From an uncultured Eubacteriales bacterium (GTDB taxonomy: Bacteria; Bacillota; Clostridia; Christensenellales; Borkfalkiaceae): a stretch of DNA of 7,126 bases. Every line of letters starts with the position of its first letter. Positions within the stretch are counted from its first letter, which is position 1. Shown here in pieces: positions 1 to 5,499 of this stretch. Made by a program: the position numbers and the translations under genes. The notes below the pieces were generated by a model. The model was given only the letters and a program-made list of their open reading frames with translations. It had not been told where the DNA came from and did not search any database. The stretch is taken from contig CATYEP010000094.1 of the NCBI GenBank assembly GCA_958405585.1, positions 1-7,126 on the forward strand. Reading direction: 5' to 3'.

Positions 1-385
1 GCCCTTCCGTATGCTCTTTCAAAGTTTTATAATCCACGCGCGGTTTGTAATAAAACCCGTCCACGTAAGCAATAGAATCGAGTTTTACAAGATTTTTATA
101 GCCTTTCTTGTTCTTCGCCAAAAGAATAAGATGTTCAAAGTCGCCGGAGCTGTTCTTAACATGAAGATCCTGCGTCATGTACAGTTCACATCCGATAATC
201 GCCTGAATATTGTTCTTACGGCATTGCTCGGCAAATTGAAGGGTCGCATACATATTCCCATGATCCGTAATCGCAATAGCTTTGATGTTGTTTTTAACGC
301 AATAAGAGATCAACTCCTTGACCTTGCATGCGCCGTCAAGCAAACTATATTCCGTGTGAAGATGCAAATGTACAAATTCCGCCAT
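1..385 (-). CDS. dnaE: DNA polymerase III alpha subunit, N-terminal PHP domain (partial)
   Basis: This is the replicative DNA polymerase III alpha chain, of which the first 128 codons are present; the rest lies beyond the left edge. I translated it from the minus strand starting at ATG 385-383. The ATG is preceded by GAGGA with a 5-nt spacer, a good ribosome site that fixes the start. The visible part is the start of the N-terminal PHP domain: FVHLHLHTEYSLLDG at residues 4-18 with the His-x-His pairs, AITDHGNMYA at about 37-46, and IIGCELYM at about 60-67. A DnaE-type NLVKL segment and a YYKPRVDY segment follow near the cut. These motifs match DnaE rather than PolC, which has an OB fold and exonuclease first. 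The PHP metal ligands visible here are intact. The gene lies 101 nt downstream of the HPr-like gene on the same strand, with a palindrome between them, so it may have its own control. Identity is secure; completeness cannot be judged. Confidence 0.96.
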   Translation of the reverse strand, partial: MAEFVHLHLHTEYSLLDGACKVKELISYCVKNNIKAIAITDHGNMYATLQFAEQCRKNNIQAIIGCELYMTQDLHVKNSSGDFEHLILLAKNKKGYKNLVKLDSIAYVDGFYYKPRVDYKTLKEHTEG

Positions 386-424
386 ATCTGTCCTCGCCTT
401 TTCTTTTGTCTGTCTGAGATAAAT

Positions 425-446
425 GCTCCGCACATATGTGCGGAGC
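425..446. promoter_or_regulatory. Perfect 22-bp palindrome between the HPr-like gene and dnaE
   Basis: The half-site GCTCCGCACAT is followed directly by its exact reverse complement. As RNA it can fold into a 9-bp GC-rich stem with an ATAT loop. Transcribed toward dnaE it is followed by ATTTATCTC rather than a run of T, so it is at best a weak or Rho-independent-like terminator. It could equally be a dimeric-protein operator or a leader hairpin for dnaE, whose ATG lies 39 nt further on. No convincing sigma-A promoter was found in the rest of the 101-nt gap. Presence is certain; role is unknown. Confidence 0.6.
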
Positions 447-486
447 TATGAATGATCCTATCAAAAAACGCAATATCAATTGCCTT

Positions 487-741
487 TTAAAGTTTAGATG
501 ATATAAACTCTGCCATCGCGCGGACTGCCGCCGCGCTGTCAGATCCCTCGGCCATGACCGTATACTCATCCCCTTTCAAAAACTTCATGGACAGCAATCC
601 GATAATGCTTTTTGCGTTTCCGCGTTTGGTTCCGTCCTCAAAAATGATTTCACTTTTGAATTTCCCGGCTTCAAACACGATCCTCTGGGCATCGTAAGCA
701 TTGTATGTGTCTTTATTGTAAATAAAAGTAAGTTTATCCAT
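487..741 (-). CDS. HPr-family protein lacking the catalytic histidine (Crh-like)
   Basis: This is an 84-residue HPr-fold protein. HPr normally carries phosphate from enzyme I to sugar EII proteins through His15. Aligned to B. subtilis HPr, the GIHARPA loop is replaced by TYNAYDA (residues 12-18), so His15, Arg17 and Pro18 become Asn, Tyr and Asp. PTS transfer is therefore not expected. The second regulatory site is kept: NAKSIIGLLSMKF (about 42-54) holds the serine equivalent to Ser46, which HPr kinase phosphorylates, and KFKSEI and KGDEYTVMAEGSD are also HPr-like. This pattern is that of Crh, a partner of CcpA in Bacillus, though Crh has Gln at 15 and keeps Arg-Pro. The gene follows whiA, as crh does in B. 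subtilis. An ATG at 747 overlaps the whiA stop (ATGA), but GGGAG lies almost against it; the ATG at 741 has a 7-nt spacer and is preferred. Family assignment is strong; the Crh-like role is inferred. Confidence 0.88.
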   Translation of the reverse strand: MDKLTFIYNKDTYNAYDAQRIVFEAGKFKSEIIFEDGTKRGNAKSIIGLLSMKFLKGDEYTVMAEGSDSAAAVRAMAEFISSKL

Positions 742-743
742 GA

Positions 744-1703
744 TCATTCTCCCGACTGCTCGTCTGCAATTTTTACAAGTTTACGCAATCTGTGATTCAA
801 ACAGCTTTTAGAAATTTTCAGCCTTTCGGAAAGTTCTTTCAGAGAAGCCTCTTTGTCGGATAGGCGCGCCGCGGCTGTTTCCCGCAAAGACGGATCCAGA
901 CCATCCAGCTCACCCCGTTCCTGCAGTTTTTCAATGGCACGAATCTGACGCACCGAAGCCAGCACGCTTTTATCAAAATTTTTCTGCATGCAATTCGCCA
1001 CACGATTTATCTGATTTTTTTCATCCTTTTGCGCGGCCAGTTCGTCCAGTTTCGCCAGGGAATTTTCTGCGCCCATCAAAGCCAGAAAGTCCGAAATGCT
1101 ATCCCTGCTTTTCAAATAAACGACATTCGTTCCTTTTCTGGATACGCATTTTGCCAATATCTCATACTGCGCAAGAACCGTACGGAAATCTTCCGCAGCG
1201 ACCTTGCCTGAAAAAACGATCTCAAGATGGTATCCGGATCGCGCGTCTTCCAATTTTGGAAGAATACAGCTTCCGCTGCCTAAAAAAGCGCCTATCACAT
1301 ATGCTCTTTTACAGCATTCGTTTTCAACAAGATACGAATCAATTCCAAAGTTCAGACCGATATCTTCGTCTTTTCGTTCAGCAATGCCGAGTTCCTCTAA
1401 AATAAAAAGTGAGTTTTCGGACAAACACTGAAACACCAGGCGATTCCTACCGTTGCGCACATCCTCCGAAGCCTGAACGACCTTCCATTCCGCCCCGAAA
1501 ACATCTTCTAAAAGTCCGATTATAAATTCCGCGACATCTTCACTTTCCGTCGTAAATTCAAACCCGATCAGATTGCCGCTTCTTATAATACTACCTGTCG
1601 TACGAAGGAATGCGGAAAGAGCCGCTGTTTTGCAGCAAGCGTTTTCAAACCCGCGTCGGATTAACTCTTTTTTCAGTTCTCTCGTAAAATTTCCCTTCGA
1701 CAC
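744..1703 (-). CDS. whiA: DNA-binding protein WhiA
   Basis: WhiA is a conserved Gram-positive DNA-binding protein: a sporulation regulator in Streptomyces, linked to division and chromosome segregation in B. subtilis. The 319-residue product is of normal length. Residues 2-14 (SKGNFTRELKKEL) match the usual SFxxEVKxEL start. CCKTAALSAFLRTTGS (23-38) and ECCKRAYVIGAFLGSGS (129-145) are the two degenerate LAGLIDADG homing-endonuclease-like repeats. The C-terminal third is a sigma-region-4-like helix-turn-helix: NRVANC, a Q-I-RAIEKL segment, SLKELSERL and SKSCLNHRLRKL (298-309). I chose GTG 1703 because it lines up with family starts; the reading frame stays open to 1850, but that extra part overlaps the PHP gene and has no WhiA similarity. 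The start comes 1 nt after the PHP stop and has only a weak AGAGAG upstream, so translation is probably coupled. The stop overlaps the first ATG of the HPr-like gene. rapZ and glmR, the usual upstream partners, are missing. Confidence 0.95.
   Translation of the reverse strand: MSKGNFTRELKKELIRRGFENACCKTAALSAFLRTTGSIIRSGNLIGFEFTTESEDVAEFIIGLLEDVFGAEWKVVQASEDVRNGRNRLVFQCLSENSLFILEELGIAERKDEDIGLNFGIDSYLVENECCKRAYVIGAFLGSGSCILPKLEDARSGYHLEIVFSGKVAAEDFRTVLAQYEILAKCVSRKGTNVVYLKSRDSISDFLALMGAENSLAKLDELAAQKDEKNQINRVANCMQKNFDKSVLASVRQIRAIEKLQERGELDGLDPSLRETAAARLSDKEASLKELSERLKISKSCLNHRLRKLVKIADEQSGE
1634..1648 (-). promoter_or_regulatory. Possible cre (CcpA) site inside the 5' end of whiA
   Basis: The minus-strand sequence TTGAAAACGCTTGCT fits the degenerate cre consensus WTGNAANCGNWNNCW at every fixed position. 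It lies 55 nt into whiA, over codons 19-24, which encode the FENACC part of the conserved first WhiA motif. Intragenic cre sites can act as transcription road-blocks, and hprK plus a Crh-like gene nearby give it context. The consensus is loose and the codons are under protein constraint, so a chance match is quite possible. Confidence 0.25.
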
Positions 1704-1704
1704 T

Positions 1705-2481
1705 TTATAAATTTCTCTCTTTGAATTCTCTGAATCGAAAATGCGGGTATTTTCCGTCAATATTATCGATTTGTGAATGAGGAATTTCAACGCGCTCCAA
1801 GAGCTTGTCCACAAGCTGCGTATCTCCGATCCTGTCCACGGAATGCGCATCTGAATCGATCAAAAAATGCACCCCCGTATCCCGGATCTTTGCAATCTCT
1901 TCGTCTGTCAGATGAACTTTCTTTGAATTCAGTTCAATATACGTGCCGTAATCCCTGGCAGCCTTCGCCACTTCCGTCACGTCACAAAAAGACTGATAAT
2001 TCAGGTGTGTGATCACATCGATCGGGTTATTTTTGATCGCGTTGATGTATGCATTGGTATTATAACGGATAAGACTTTCACTTGGTTTGATGTGCATCGA
2101 CGTATGCCAGGAATTAAGCATCAGCATGTACCAGAAATCCCTGAATCTCGTAAAGCGGACAAAGCGATGTATACCCATCAGAAAAATATCAAAATCTTTA
2201 TAATCTTTCGGCAGCAGATCCGTTCTGCCGTTTTCATCGCAAAGATTCGCTTCCGTTCCGACGTAAACGGGTATACCGGTCTGTTCGGAAGCATTTCTGC
2301 AATCAGTGATCAGCTGCGGCATACGGTCATGGCGAAGCCCGAAAGCAAGCTGCTCAAAGCCGTGATCTGTAATTGCAATTTCTTTCAAGCCTATCTCTTT
2401 TGCCCGCATAGCATTTTCCAAAACCGTACCTTTCCCGTGACTGTACAATGTATGCGTATGATAATCACCCGTCAGAAGCAT
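1705..2481 (-). CDS. PHP-domain metal-dependent phosphatase/hydrolase
   Basis: This is a 258-residue stand-alone PHP-superfamily hydrolase, similar to the YcdX/histidinol-phosphatase-like group, predicted cytoplasmic and dependent on a cluster of divalent metals. The ligands are visible in order: DYHTHTLYSHG (His8, His10, His15), AITDHG (Asp39, His40), GTEANL (Glu77), GIHRF (His105), ITHLN (His159) and DSDAH (Asp211, His213). All expected positions seem filled, so the enzyme is probably active on a phosphoester whose identity cannot be read from sequence. Nothing else in the window points to histidine synthesis, so a true histidinol phosphatase is less likely. Start: ATG 2481 with AGGAG 9 nt upstream. 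The gene begins inside the end of murB (17-nt overlap) and ends 1 nt before the whiA start, so it is embedded in the murB operon. PHP genes in this position are common in Clostridia. Family is certain; substrate unknown. Confidence 0.92.
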   Translation of the reverse strand: MLLTGDYHTHTLYSHGKGTVLENAMRAKEIGLKEIAITDHGFEQLAFGLRHDRMPQLITDCRNASEQTGIPVYVGTEANLCDENGRTDLLPKDYKDFDIFLMGIHRFVRFTRFRDFWYMLMLNSWHTSMHIKPSESLIRYNTNAYINAIKNNPIDVITHLNYQSFCDVTEVAKAARDYGTYIELNSKKVHLTDEEIAKIRDTGVHFLIDSDAHSVDRIGDTQLVDKLLERVEIPHSQIDNIDGKYPHFRFREFKERNL

Positions 2482-3379
2482 CTGTAAATTCTCCTATGTA
2501 ACGGATCTCCTCCGTAAGAAGCATCCCGGTCTCAGAAAAGACTCTTTGCTTCACCTGGTATATCAACGACCGATATTCTTCCGCGGTCGCCCCAGAATCA
2601 TTTATGATAAAGTTCGCATGTTCTGCCGATACAACAGCATCTCCGCAACGCAACCCTTTCAATCCGCATCGTTCAATCAACTGACCGGCAGAAACCCCTG
2701 GCAAATTTTTAAACACACACCCGAGGCTTCTTCCTTTCGGCAGCGATTTACGTTTTAAAAGAGTTTCTCTGTACTCTTTGCGTACAGCTTCCGAATCTGA
2801 CGCGCTGCATCTCAGAACACATTTCAACAGCACGGCGTTTTCGTGCATAAAGCGGCTGTCTTTATAAGAATACCTGCAATCCTGCGCCGATAGCAATACG
2901 CTTTTACCTTCCAACAAAACTTTCGCGCTTTGCAAAACGCTTTCAATGTATTTTCCCTGCGCTCCGCCGTTCATATACAAAATTCCGCCCATTGTCGCAG
3001 GAATCCCTGCAAGAAACGACAAACCGCCTATCCCGTTTTTCGCAGCAAAGGCAAGAACCCGTGATACGCTCGCTCCGCATTCCGCCTCAATACTCAACCC
3101 GTCCTTCCCCATAGCCACGGCATCCGCACGCCTCGTGCAAATCACAACGCCGTGAAAGCCATTGTCGGAAGCAAGAATATTGCTCCCGTTTCCAATGATT
3201 AAATACGGGATTTTTTCCGCACGCAAAAAACAAACGACTTGTGCAAGCTCCTGTGAATTTTTCGGATACACTCCGAGCGGCGCCGCCCCACCGATTCCAA
3301 CCGTCGTATGCCTGCGAAAAGAAAACGGACTCTCTGAAACAATGCCAGGAAATATCTGTTTCAGCAACGAAAAATTCAT
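2465..3379 (-). CDS. murB: UDP-N-acetylmuramate dehydrogenase MurB
   Basis: MurB is the cytoplasmic FAD enzyme that reduces UDP-GlcNAc-enolpyruvate to UDP-MurNAc with NADPH, the second committed step of peptidoglycan synthesis. The 304 residues match the shorter, type II form. HTTVGIGGAA (24-33) and GNGSNIL (63-69) belong to the FAD-binding domain; AGIPATMGG (124-132) is the usual GIPGTVGG motif with Ala and Met variations. YSYKDSRF (170-177) carries the substrate-binding Arg, GCVFKN (220-225) is the catalytic loop and LLTEEIRYIG (287-296) holds the catalytic glutamate. The residue at the place of the proton-donor serine is Cys221, a known kind of substitution in some lineages. The start is ATG 3379; AGGAG lies 11 nt upstream, a rather long spacer that also overlaps the zone just after the -10 box. 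murB leads a unit with the PHP gene, whiA and the HPr-like gene. No frame damage is seen. Confidence 0.97.
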   Translation of the reverse strand: MNFSLLKQIFPGIVSESPFSFRRHTTVGIGGAAPLGVYPKNSQELAQVVCFLRAEKIPYLIIGNGSNILASDNGFHGVVICTRRADAVAMGKDGLSIEAECGASVSRVLAFAAKNGIGGLSFLAGIPATMGGILYMNGGAQGKYIESVLQSAKVLLEGKSVLLSAQDCRYSYKDSRFMHENAVLLKCVLRCSASDSEAVRKEYRETLLKRKSLPKGRSLGCVFKNLPGVSAGQLIERCGLKGLRCGDAVVSAEHANFIINDSGATAEEYRSLIYQVKQRVFSETGMLLTEEIRYIGEFTDASDG

Positions 3380-3395
3380 ACGATTGCTTTCTCCT

Positions 3396-3424
3396 ATTAT
3401 ACAGCAAATTTGTTTTTTTTACAA
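3396..3424 (-). promoter_or_regulatory. Sigma-A type promoter upstream of murB
   Basis: On the minus strand a TTGTAA box (3424-3419) is separated by exactly 17 nt from a perfect TATAAT box (3401-3396). The spacer begins with an A-run and sits in the 47-nt gap after the solute-binding-like gene. Transcription should start near 3389-3390, about 10 nt before the murB ATG. The AGGAG ribosome site (3395-3391) falls between the -10 box and that start, so a transcript from this promoter would carry little or none of it. Confidence 0.75.
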
Positions 3425-3426
3425 TG

Positions 3427-4425
3427 CTATTGCAAGAAATTTTCAAAATTTTTTCCGCCGTTTTTGTCTCCGTACAAAGCTTGTGAAGCGAGAGACCGCA
3501 ATGTATTCTGTGCGTCTTCCGCCAACCAGGCGCTGACCGTATACTGCGGCTGTATTCCTTCCGCTTTATCCATAATACCGTCCGAAGGCCCATAGATGTC
3601 AAAATAGGCACTGAACATTCCGATTCGGGTTAACTTCTTCTGCGTATTTTCTGAAAGAAGATGACTTAAAAAATCCAGACAAGCGGCATAAACTGGAGGG
3701 TCAGAAGAACAAATTCCGATATATTGCCACAAATCGTTGAACGTACTGACAGGCATTGCGTCAATATTGAAATTGCGGGTACGGAAACGATATACATCCC
3801 GTTGCGTACCGATCATAAATTTATATTTCCCGTTGATCAGATCAACATACGCACGCACCGAAGATTCACAATTAATCTCACCTGACAAACCGTAAAAATA
3901 AGCAGCCCCCTGCGCCAACGCACTTCCGCCTTGACTTATTACTGTATTTTTATCGGTCGCCTCTGAAAAACTCCCCGCTTGCCCGAATAAAAAATAACCG
4001 CCTCTGCACCATGGAACTGCATATGTTTTTCCGTTCAGCGTGGTAGCCCCCAAATTATATTTTTCCAACGGCAACACATGATCTGCCGCAGCATTGAAAT
4101 ATGTTCCGAAAGAAATCATATCGGGAACATTGCCTTCTGAAATCGCCCTTGCGGCACTTTCCTTACTATGCACGCTCACCAGTACATACCAACCGTATTT
4201 TTCCTCAAATTCTTTCGCTGCAGCAGACAGAAAATTTGCCCGTGAACCTGTGCCGCCTTCAAACGAATCTATGTGCCAAAGGCGCAAAATACCTGTTTGA
4301 TACGGCGCCTCATGAAGGCTCTGCGCATTTAACGAGGGATAGGCAAACACAAATGCAACCGTCACAATACACGCCAACACTAAACAGGCAAAAGGCGTTT
4401 TTAATCTCTTAAAAAAATTTCTCAT
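3427..4425 (-). CDS. Exported solute-binding-like protein (family 1 type, orphan)
   Basis: The 332-residue product resembles extracellular sugar-binding proteins of ABC importers but is short (the family usually has 400-450). MRNFFKRLK is a basic start followed by a hydrophobic segment (about 12-28), so it is exported; cleavage after Ala34 (LNA) is possible. C19 follows VLA, but it lies inside the hydrophobic core, so a lipoprotein is doubtful. ILRLWHIDSFEGGTGSR (46-62), VPDMISFG (100-107) and GKTYAVPWCRGGYFLFG are typical of the N-lobe. MIGTQRD, a FNDLWQYIGI segment and LTRIGMFSAY are typical of the C-lobe. No permease or ATPase gene is nearby, so ligand and partner are unknown; a sensory or wall-linked role is as possible as transport. 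It stands alone between the hprK terminator and the murB promoter. No ribosome site is visible before ATG 4425. It is not usual in the hprK-murB interval and may be a lineage-specific insertion. Confidence 0.8.
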   Translation of the reverse strand: MRNFFKRLKTPFACLVLACIVTVAFVFAYPSLNAQSLHEAPYQTGILRLWHIDSFEGGTGSRANFLSAAAKEFEEKYGWYVLVSVHSKESAARAISEGNVPDMISFGTYFNAAADHVLPLEKYNLGATTLNGKTYAVPWCRGGYFLFGQAGSFSEATDKNTVISQGGSALAQGAAYFYGLSGEINCESSVRAYVDLINGKYKFMIGTQRDVYRFRTRNFNIDAMPVSTFNDLWQYIGICSSDPPVYAACLDFLSHLLSENTQKKLTRIGMFSAYFDIYGPSDGIMDKAEGIQPQYTVSAWLAEDAQNTLRSLASQALYGDKNGGKNFENFLQ

Positions 4426-4437
4426 ACAATATTGTAT
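4424..4437. promoter_or_regulatory. 14-bp palindrome over the start codon of the solute-binding-like gene
   Basis: ATACAATATTGTAT is a perfect palindrome whose last bases include the AT of the ATG at 4425. It contains TACAAT (4436-4431), a 5-of-6 match to a -10 box that ends 5 nt before the ATG. No purine-rich ribosome site precedes the start. It may be an operator, or the -10 region of a leaderless transcript; both readings are inference, and no good -35 box stands at 16-18 nt from TACAAT. Confidence 0.4.
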
Positions 4438-4445
4438 TCACAGAA

Positions 4446-4475
4446 TTGATAAAATAACTGTAAATGAAAACACAA
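4446..4475 (-). promoter_or_regulatory. Weak promoter candidate for the solute-binding-like gene
   Basis: TTGTGT (4475-4470) and TATCAA (4451-4446) are spaced by 18 nt on the minus strand in an AT-rich stretch after two hairpins. The matches to consensus are 3 of 6 and 4 of 6. It would give a leader of about 14 nt. An alternative is the TACAAT box inside the palindrome at 4424-4437. A promoter somewhere here is likely because a terminator lies just upstream. Confidence 0.3.
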
Positions 4476-4493
4476 TTTAAAAATTCTGCAACA

Positions 4494-4536
4494 AACGCAG
4501 GGGCACCGTCACTTTAAAGTACGGTGCCCCTGCGTT
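4494..4536. repeat. Strong 16-bp inverted repeat (hairpin)
   Basis: AACGCAGGGGCACCGT (4494-4509) and its exact reverse complement (4521-4536) flank an 11-nt loop that itself contains the palindrome ACTTTAAAGT, so pairing can continue almost to the centre. The GC-rich arms stand out in an AT-rich gap. In the minus direction it is followed by TTGTTGCAGAATTTTT, a broken T-tract, so it could be a backup terminator behind the one at 4539-4570. It could also be a transcript-stabilising hairpin or a dispersed palindromic element. No second copy is seen in this window. Confidence 0.65.
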
Positions 4537-4538
4537 CG

Positions 4539-4570
4539 AAAAAATCGGACAACAACAAAGCCATGTCCGA
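4539..4570 (-). terminator. Intrinsic terminator of the uvrC-HAD-hprK unit
   Basis: On the minus strand a stem TCGGACA / TGTCCGA (7 bp, 12-nt loop) is followed at once by six T (4544-4539). It begins 14 nt after the hprK stop, the usual position for a Rho-independent terminator. It separates the hprK unit from the solute-binding-like gene. Confidence 0.82.
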
Positions 4571-4584
4571 AATGATTCTGTTCT

Positions 4585-5499
4585 TTATCTTCCGATCGTA
4601 CGTCCGATCAGCTCCTGTGCGGCATCATATCCCATACTCTTCAAGCGGAAATTACGGGCCGCCACTTCAATAATTATAGAAAGATTTCTTCCCGGTTTCA
4701 CAGGAATGGTATGTTTCATGACCTTGCATCCGAGAATTGTTTCGTATTGCGTTCCTTCACCCAGACGATCGTATTCCTTGCCTTCCACCCAATTTTCCAA
4801 TTCCATGACAAGCTCGATTTCTTTTTCATTCAGAATCGAACCAGAACCGTACATGTTTTTGATGTTGATAATACCGATCCCGCGCAATTCCATAAAATAT
4901 CGGATCGTTTCCGGAGAAGTACCGATCAATGAATCGGAAACGCGCTTCACAATAACGCTATCGTCCGCCACAAGACGGTGTCCGCGCTTGATCAATTCCA
5001 TTGCAGTTTCGCTCTTTCCCACACCACTATGTCCAGTAATCAAAATTCCGACACCCGAAACATCCATCAGCACGCCGTGCATAGTGATCGAAGGAGAGAG
5101 CTTTTTATTCAGATAGAAAAACAAGTCGTTCATCAGCGCAGTGGTGACTTTGTCCGTGCGCAGAATCGGAACTCCGGTCAACCTTGCCTCTTCTATGATT
5201 TCCTGCAAAACGGGAAGATCTCGCGAAAAAATCAGACAAGGTATCTCTTCGTATGATAAAAGCGTCTTTATTCTGTCCCTGCGAACTTCCGGTTGGAGAT
5301 CCCGCAGAAATTCATATTCCGCATTTCCGAAAACAAGGATCCTCGTGGAATCAAAATATTTAAAATATCCGCCCAATTGCAACCCAGGACGCGTTACGCT
5401 GTACGACGATAAAGTCATGCGCCCCCTGCCTGCAAATACGATTTCAAGATCAAGCCCCGAACAAAAATTTTCAAGCGATATAGTTTCCTGCACGTTCAT
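4585..5499 (-). CDS. hprK: HPr kinase/phosphorylase
   Basis: HprK/P is the bifunctional hexameric cytoplasmic enzyme that phosphorylates HPr (and Crh) on Ser46 when glycolytic intermediates are high and removes the phosphate by phosphorolysis when they fall, setting carbon catabolite control through CcpA. The 304 residues match the usual size. The N-terminal domain occupies roughly residues 1-130. The catalytic half has SITMHGVLMDV with the conserved His141, Walker A GHSGVGKS (156-163), VADD (178-181), and the HprK signature LRGIGIINIKNMYG (205-218). A basic PVKPGRN segment (266-272) completes the C-terminal part, and every key residue that I can check is intact. ATG 5499 overlaps the HAD stop (ATGA) and has GGGGAG 5 nt upstream. 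It is the last gene of the uvrC unit, ending 14 nt before a terminator. Its likely substrate partner in the window is the His-less HPr-like protein at 487-741; a canonical HPr would have to be encoded elsewhere. Confidence 0.98.
   Translation of the reverse strand: MNVQETISLENFCSGLDLEIVFAGRGRMTLSSYSVTRPGLQLGGYFKYFDSTRILVFGNAEYEFLRDLQPEVRRDRIKTLLSYEEIPCLIFSRDLPVLQEIIEEARLTGVPILRTDKVTTALMNDLFFYLNKKLSPSITMHGVLMDVSGVGILITGHSGVGKSETAMELIKRGHRLVADDSVIVKRVSDSLIGTSPETIRYFMELRGIGIINIKNMYGSGSILNEKEIELVMELENWVEGKEYDRLGEGTQYETILGCKVMKHTIPVKPGRNLSIIIEVAARNFRLKSMGYDAAQELIGRTIGR

Noticed and set aside
11..451. A 146-codon open frame on the plus strand
   Set aside because: It is antisense to the DnaE PHP domain and runs through the palindrome; no family resemblance.
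345..569. A 74-codon minus-strand frame across the HPr-like/dnaE gap
   Set aside because: It overlaps both the HPr-like end and the dnaE start in a different frame; its translation has low-complexity, non-protein-like composition.
1704..1850. An in-frame 49-codon extension of whiA beginning at ATG 1850
   Set aside because: It overlaps the conserved end of the PHP gene in another frame, has no WhiA-like sequence, and the GTG at 1703 lines up with the family start.
2005..2487. A 160-codon open frame on the plus strand
   Set aside because: It is antisense to the PHP gene with all its metal-ligand motifs, has no ribosome site of note and no recognisable domain.
4362..4377. Lipobox (VLAC) in the solute-binding-like protein
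   Set aside because: The cysteine lies in the middle of the hydrophobic stretch, which continues for about nine residues after it; a normal signal anchor or signal-peptidase-I site fits better.
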